Below, in pieces: positions 6,214-6,246 of a stretch of DNA of 6,246 bases. Source of the DNA: an uncultured Ruminococcus sp. (lineage in GTDB: Bacteria; Bacillota; Clostridia; Oscillospirales; Acutalibacteraceae); contig CADBSZ010000175.1 of assembly GCA_902797525.1 (NCBI GenBank), positions 1 through 6,246 of the forward strand, given 5' to 3'. Made by a program: the position numbers and the translations under genes. The notes beneath the pieces were generated by a model. The model did no database searches, was not told the DNA's origin, and saw only the letters and a program-made list of their open reading frames with translations. Positions within the stretch are counted from its first letter, which is position 1. Each line of letters opens with the position of its first letter.

Positions 6214-6246
6214 TATTTGAAATACCGTAGGGGCGCACCCATGTGT
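6214..6246. other. Window-edge sequence, possible start of another repeat
   Basis: The last bases include GTAGGGGCGCACCCATGTGT. GGTGCGCCCCTAC-type sequences on the opposite strand are, from memory, common in intergenic repeats of gut Clostridia, often followed by an inverted counterpart. The window ends before that can be seen. No gene is evident here. Confidence 0.3.

Overview
The window looks like chromosomal DNA of a Gram-positive anaerobe of the class Clostridia, most likely near the Oscillospirales/Ruminococcaceae. The basis is inference: Firmicute-style AGGAGG-type ribosome binding sites, sigma-A-like promoters, a two-gene iscS-iscU unit, the short two-subunit (archaeal/HACN-like) form of isopropylmalate isomerase, and a membrane-anchored transglutaminase-like protein. 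There are no rRNA, tRNA or CRISPR sequences and no recognisable transposase.

Layout, left to right. (1) Positions 1-1361, minus strand: the start of iscU (cut by the window edge) and complete iscS, which together build iron-sulfur clusters. iscS has its own promoter at 1413-1441. (2) Positions 1436-2758, plus strand: a short leftover reading frame that looks like the C-terminus of a lost secreted protein, then an intact membrane-anchored SGNH-family protein, closed by a strong bidirectional terminator at 2770-2820. This is the only plus-strand block and sits as an island between minus-strand housekeeping genes. (3) Positions 2839-4600, minus strand: leuD and leuC, tightly coupled, encoding the small and large subunits of 3-isopropylmalate dehydratase (leucine biosynthesis). 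(4) Positions 4678-5925, minus strand: a GTG-started, membrane-anchored transglutaminase-like protein with an intact Cys-His-Asp triad and a good promoter at 5957-5988. (5) Positions 5990-6246: no credible gene. It holds a structured repeat, with two 47-bp copies exactly 120 bp apart, several hairpins and the start of what may be another inverted repeat at the window edge.

The genes are mostly unrelated in function. IscS and IscU work as a pair, and LeuC is an iron-sulfur enzyme that would depend on such a pathway, but nothing in the sequence shows joint regulation. The SGNH protein and the transglutaminase-like protein both appear to act outside the membrane. The parts most worth a second look are the symmetric promoter between iscS and the plus-strand island, the gene remnant in front of the SGNH gene, and the 120-bp-period repeat at the right end. 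I found no clear evidence of an entirely new multi-gene system.
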